DNA from: Gammaproteobacteria bacterium
GTDB taxonomy: Bacteria > Pseudomonadota > Gammaproteobacteria > Steroidobacterales > BM003
Length of the DNA stretch: 9,225 bases
Direction of reading: 5' to 3'
Assembly: GCA_026193125.1 (NCBI GenBank)
Contig: JAPHSC010000420.1
Location: 1-9,225 of the forward strand
Shown here: piece after piece, positions 6,258 through 9,225 of the stretch
Numbering within the stretch: position 1 is the stretch's first letter
Layout: each line of letters starts with the position of its first letter
Program-made: the position numbers and the translations under genes
The notes under the pieces: generated by a model
What the model was told of the DNA's origin: nothing
What the model saw: only the letters and a program-made list of their open reading frames with translations
Database searches by the model: none

Positions 6258-7211
6258 ATGCGCGCGGTTTTCCTGGATAGCGAAACACTGGACCGTGGGG
6301 ACCTGGACCTGCAGCCCCTGCGGCAGTGGGTGCCCGAACTGGAGGTTCACCGCCGTACCGGCGCAGCGGATATCGCCGGCCGTATTGATGGCGCCGGGAT
6401 CGTCATCCTCAACAAGGTCCACATGCACCGGCAGCTCATAGAAGACGCCGGGGCCCTGCAATTGATTTGTCTCGCCGCCACTGGCAGCGACAATGTGGAC
6501 CTGGAAGCAGCCAGACAGCGCGGGGTCAAGGTGCGCAATATACGTGGCTATTGCAGCGCCTCGGTGGTGCAGCATGTGTTTGCAATGATGCTGTCCCTGA
6601 CCCAGTACCTGGAGGAGTTCGATGCCCTGGCGAGGGGTGGTGCCTGGCAGCAGCATCCGCACTTTTGCATGCTCAGTCACCCCCAGCGAGAGCTGTCCGG
6701 ACTCACCCTGGGCATCGTGGGCTACGGGGAATTGGGCAAGGCCGTGCATCGAACTGCCGGGGCTTTTGGCATGCGGGTGCAGGTGAGTCAGCGGCCCGGT
6801 CAGCCGGTGAGTCCGGGCAGGGTAAGCCTGGAGCAACTGTTAAAGACCTCCGATGTAGTCAGCCTGCATTGTCCGTTAAACGCACAGACCCGGCACTTGA
6901 TCGGGGAGCGGGAACTGGCGCTGATGAAGCCCGATGCCCTGCTCGTAAATACCGCCAGGGGCGCCCTGGTGGATCCACAGGCCCTGGCAGACGCCCTGCG
7001 CAGCGGGCAACTGGGCGGCGCGGGCATTGACGTGCTGGAGCAGGAACCACCCGTGGCCGGTAACCCCCTGCTGGATCCATCCATCCCGCGCCTGATCCTC
7101 ACCCCGCACATTGCCTGGGCGGCGCTCCAGTCACGGCAACGTGCGCTAGAGCAGATTGCAGAGAATATTCAGGCCTTCCTGCGGGGCATTCCCCTGCGTG
7201 ACCTTGCATGA
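6258..7211 (+). CDS. hprA: D-2-hydroxyacid dehydrogenase, glycerate dehydrogenase/hydroxypyruvate reductase type
   Basis: A 317-residue cytoplasmic enzyme of usual family length. The substrate domain holds LAATGSDNVDLEAARQRGV (72-90) and NIRGYCSASVVQH (94-106). The nucleotide domain starts with the Rossmann loop GYGELG (155-160). The catalytic triad of the family is visible: Arg234 in NTARGALVD, Glu263 in EQEPP, and His284 in TPHIAW, with Asp258 in GIDVL. Overall it resembles Pseudomonas-type glycerate dehydrogenase, which interconverts hydroxypyruvate and D-glycerate; the substrate cannot be fixed from sequence and another 2-ketoacid is possible. After the second beta strand the sequence is VQVSQRPG, without the acidic residue usual for NAD, so NADP use is possible. 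The ATG at 6258 has a GGGAG site. The stop TGA overlaps the photolyase start as ATGA, so the two genes should be translated together. Confidence 0.9.
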   Translation: MRAVFLDSETLDRGDLDLQPLRQWVPELEVHRRTGAADIAGRIDGAGIVILNKVHMHRQLIEDAGALQLICLAATGSDNVDLEAARQRGVKVRNIRGYCSASVVQHVFAMMLSLTQYLEEFDALARGGAWQQHPHFCMLSHPQRELSGLTLGIVGYGELGKAVHRTAGAFGMRVQVSQRPGQPVSPGRVSLEQLLKTSDVVSLHCPLNAQTRHLIGERELALMKPDALLVNTARGALVDPQALADALRSGQLGGAGIDVLEQEPPVAGNPLLDPSIPRLILTPHIAWAALQSRQRALEQIAENIQAFLRGIPLRDLA

Positions 7212-8659
7212 GTGAAGCCCACCCTATGAATGAGACGCCAACACTGTACTGGGTTCGCCGCGACCTGCGCCTGGCGGATAATCCCGCCCTGCTGCAGGCC
7301 AGCCTGCGCGGATCGGTCATTCCGGTCTACGTGCACGCCCCGGACGAGGAGGCGCCCTGGCAACCAGGCGGCGCATCCCGCTGGTGGCTACACCAGGGCC
7401 TGGGCGCGCTGGCTGCATCCCTGAAAGAGACAGGCAGCCGCCTGGTCATACGCCGGGGCCCCAGCGCGCAAGCCCTGCAGACGCTGGCAAGGGAAACCGG
7501 CGCCGGGGCGGTCTTTTTCAACCGGCTGTATGAGCCCGCCTGCAGTGCCCGGGATCGCAGCGTGACAGGCAGCTTGCAGACCCTGGGGCTGGAGGTGCAA
7601 TCGTTCCAGCCCGGCAACCTTGCCGAACCTCAAGCCCTGGCCAACCGCCAGGGCCAGCCATTCAAGGTATTTACCCATTACTGGAAAGCCTTGCAGGGCC
7701 GGGGTGAGCCCGCCCGGGCCCTGGCCAAGCCGTCACGTCTTCAGGCACCCGGAAAATGGCCCTCCAGCCTGGCCCTGGCTGAGCTGGAACTGTTACCCCG
7801 TGCCGGCCCGGCCGGAGACTGGACCGCAGGCCTGGCAGAGCACTGGCAAGTGGGTGAACAGGCGGCCGCGGCCAGGCTGGACGCGTTTAGTGAATCCGCC
7901 CTGGAAGATTACTCGAGGCAGAGGGATTACCCGGGTGTGGAGGGAGCGTCGCGGCTCTCGGCCCACCTGCATTTCGGGGAAATATCACCCCGCCAGGTTT
8001 GGCAAAGGCTGCGTCTGGCTGAGAGTCATCACGGCAACGAGGCACAAACCCTGGCTTTTTTGCGTCAACTGGGCTGGCGAGAATTTGCCCAGCACGTGCT
8101 GCATCACTACCCGAAAAGCCCGGCCGAGCCCATGTACCCCAAGTACCGCGCCTTTCCCTGGCGCAAGGACCACGCTCAGTTGCTGGACGCATGGCAGCGG
8201 GGCCGCACCGGCATCCCGGTGGTGGACGCGGGTATGCGGGAGTTATGGCACACAGGCTTCATGCACAACCGGGTACGCATGCTCGCGGCCTCCCTGCTGG
8301 TCAAAAACCTGCGCATACCCTGGTGGAAGGGCGCCGCCTGGTTCTGGGATACCCTGGTCGACGCGGACCTGGCCAACAACACTATGGGCTGGCAGTGGTC
8401 GGCTGGCTGCGGTGTCGATGCGGCTCCCTACTTCCGAATATTCAACCCGGTGTTGCAGGGGCAAAAGTTCGATGCCGGGGGCCGCTACCTGCGACGATGG
8501 TTGCCGGAGCTGGCCGCGTTACCCGACAAACTTGTGCAGCAGCCCTGGTTGGTGTCGGCAGAAAACAGGCACGGCTACCCGCTGCCGATCGTGGACCTGG
8601 CCGAAAGTCGCAGGGAAGCATTGGAAGCGCTGGCCGCAACCCGCCACCAGGACGGCTAG
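7208..8659 (+). CDS. phrB: Deoxyribodipyrimidine photolyase (cryptochrome/photolyase family, CPD type)
   Basis: A 483-residue FAD enzyme that repairs UV-made pyrimidine dimers with blue light. The N-terminal antenna domain begins YWVRRDLRLADNPAL. The C-terminal FAD domain has HFGEISPRQVW (255-265), LGWREFAQHVLHHYP (288-302), MHNRVRM (352-358), and DADLANNTMGWQW (385-397) followed by DAAPYFRIFNP (404-414). The electron-transfer tryptophans align with E. coli Trp382, Trp359 and Trp306 as Trp395, Trp372 and Trp318, and Asn391 matches the flavin-contacting Asn378. Departures: Gln287 replaces the dimer-contacting Glu274, Phe351 replaces Trp338, Ala247 replaces the Thr of the usual GTS motif, and the E. 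coli folate-antenna residues Asn108 and Glu109 align with Ala111 and Cys112. Repair activity is likely but the antenna is unclear. The ATG at 7208 overlaps the upstream TGA; Met7 (7226) is an alternative start. Confidence 0.92.
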   Translation: MSEAHPMNETPTLYWVRRDLRLADNPALLQASLRGSVIPVYVHAPDEEAPWQPGGASRWWLHQGLGALAASLKETGSRLVIRRGPSAQALQTLARETGAGAVFFNRLYEPACSARDRSVTGSLQTLGLEVQSFQPGNLAEPQALANRQGQPFKVFTHYWKALQGRGEPARALAKPSRLQAPGKWPSSLALAELELLPRAGPAGDWTAGLAEHWQVGEQAAAARLDAFSESALEDYSRQRDYPGVEGASRLSAHLHFGEISPRQVWQRLRLAESHHGNEAQTLAFLRQLGWREFAQHVLHHYPKSPAEPMYPKYRAFPWRKDHAQLLDAWQRGRTGIPVVDAGMRELWHTGFMHNRVRMLAASLLVKNLRIPWWKGAAWFWDTLVDADLANNTMGWQWSAGCGVDAAPYFRIFNPVLQGQKFDAGGRYLRRWLPELAALPDKLVQQPWLVSAENRHGYPLPIVDLAESRREALEALAATRHQDG

Positions 8660-8667
8660 ACGCCGTC
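8651..8667. other. Stem-loop around the shared stop of photolyase and permease genes
   Basis: GACGGC (8651-8656) pairs perfectly with GCCGTC (8662-8667) around the loop TAGAC. The palindromic CTAG at 8656-8659 gives TAG to both convergent genes. The stem is GC-rich and six base pairs long, but neither side has a T-run, so factor-independent termination is not clearly supported. Confidence 0.35.
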
Positions 8668-9225
8668 GCCACGAAGCGTCAGCACCGGCGGCTGGCTCAC
8701 CACGCTGCGGGTTGCCAGCAGGCCGCTCAAGCCCACCAGCAAGGTGCCACCAACTATGCCCAGCAACCAAAGACTGCCATCCCAGTGGCCTTGCAGCTCA
8801 AACACACGGGTAGCGAGCAGGTAACTGGCAACGCTGGCGCCGGCCGCACCCAGCAGACCACTGAGTAATCCAAGTACAGCAAATTCGGTCACTACGCCCA
8901 GCAACACGGTTCTGCGACTGGCCCCCAGCGTTCTTAGCATGGCGCTCTCGTAACGTCGCTCGTCCCGGGTCGACTGGACAGCTGCAACGAGAACCATGAC
9001 GCCGGCCAACACCGTAAACATGAACACGTATTGGACCGCGAGCGAGGCTTTGTCCATCACGCCGCGGACCTGACCAAGGATAGCGTCAATGTCAAAGACG
9101 GTGACGCCTGGCAGCTTGCGCGCCAGGTCCAGCAGCAGACCCCGCTGGTCCGCGGCAAGGTGCACGCTGGTGATATAACTGGCCAGGGAATCATCGACCG
9201 TTTGCGGCGACAGCACCATAAAGAA
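8656..9225 (-). CDS. ABC transporter permease, FtsX family (YbbP-like), C-terminal part
   Basis: The minus-strand frame is open to the right edge; the codons beyond the internal ATG at 9219 are TTT and TTC, so the gene continues outside and 189 C-terminal residues are seen. A periplasmic stretch (SYITSVHLAADQRGLLLDL, then GVTVFDIDAILGQVRGVMD) leads into an FtsX core. That core has three hydrophobic helices, VFMFTVLAGVMVLVAAVQS, a long segment from LLGVVTEFAVLGLLSGLLG, and WLLGIVGGTLLVGLSGLLA. Between the first two is the cytoplasmic DERRYESAMLRTLGASRR, typical of MacB/LolC/YbbP permeases. The end, SQPPVLTLRGDGV, resembles the PxxxLR tail of YbbP proteins. Such permeases usually pair with a YbbA-like ATPase, which would lie beyond the right edge; the substrate is unknown. 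Its TAG overlaps that of the photolyase by the CTAG palindrome. Confidence 0.88.
   Translation of the reverse strand, partial: FFMVLSPQTVDDSLASYITSVHLAADQRGLLLDLARKLPGVTVFDIDAILGQVRGVMDKASLAVQYVFMFTVLAGVMVLVAAVQSTRDERRYESAMLRTLGASRRTVLLGVVTEFAVLGLLSGLLGAAGASVASYLLATRVFELQGHWDGSLWLLGIVGGTLLVGLSGLLATRSVVSQPPVLTLRGDGV

Noticed and set aside
5681..6280. Two long plus-strand open frames opposite ycgN and the start of the IYD-like gene
   Set aside because: They are antisense to proteins with clear family motifs; their translations are proline/arginine-rich or patternless, typical of shadow frames.
7620..8868. Long plus-strand frames within the photolyase region in other phases, some running past its stop
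   Set aside because: They are Arg/Pro/Trp-rich shadow translations with no family resemblance; the photolyase frame carries all conserved motifs.
1..9225. Mobile elements, CRISPR repeats, tRNA/rRNA, prophage or toxin-antitoxin genes
   Set aside because: I looked on both strands and saw no direct-repeat arrays, transposase-like proteins, terminal inverted repeats or RNA-gene signatures; the region is filled by the nine genes.

Overview
The window looks like ordinary chromosomal DNA of a gammaproteobacterium. The GC content is moderately high (high fifties percent, judged by eye). The proteins resemble YajQ, YfcG, PEP carboxylase, YcgN, HprA-type glycerate dehydrogenase, PhrB-type photolyase and YbbP-type permease. 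No gene is diagnostic of a genus. There is no sign of a phage, transposon, CRISPR array, tRNA or rRNA. Coding density is extreme: nine genes, the largest intergenic gap is 66 bases, and most neighbours touch or overlap.

Layout. Bases 1-3853 (+): the 3' part of yajQ (c-di-GMP-binding protein), a YfcG-like glutathione S-transferase, and a PEP-carboxylase homologue, spaced 8 and 14 bases apart and probably one transcript. Bases 3850-6191 (-): a tight three-gene set read leftward, a YcgN/UPF0260 cysteine-cluster protein, an iodotyrosine-deiodinase-like nitroreductase and a DUF418/YeiB-type membrane protein. Bases 6258-8659 (+): an HprA-like D-2-hydroxyacid dehydrogenase overlapping by ATGA with a DNA photolyase. 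Bases 8656-9225 (-): the C-terminal part of an FtsX/YbbP-type ABC transporter permease, cut by the window edge.

The most interesting gene is the PEP-carboxylase homologue. It keeps the fold-wide signatures (HPTE, metal ligands, several arginines, C-terminal NTG). It has lost two residues regarded as part of the active site: the lysine of SDSNKD is Gln575 and the histidine of FHGRGG is Leu608. The mobile glycine loop is also altered. It may be an inactive or repurposed paralogue rather than the housekeeping anaplerotic enzyme.

A second pattern is at nucleotide level. The tetramer CTAG occurs only five times in 9.2 kb, and four of these are stop codons serving six of the nine genes. Both convergent gene pairs end in one shared CTAG palindrome that gives each strand its TAG, and each shared stop lies in the loop of a small inverted repeat.

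No obviously new multi-gene system is visible. The genes are mostly housekeeping or stress-related (redox/thiol chemistry, flavin enzymes, DNA repair), and the co-linear sets suggest co-expression rather than one demonstrated pathway.
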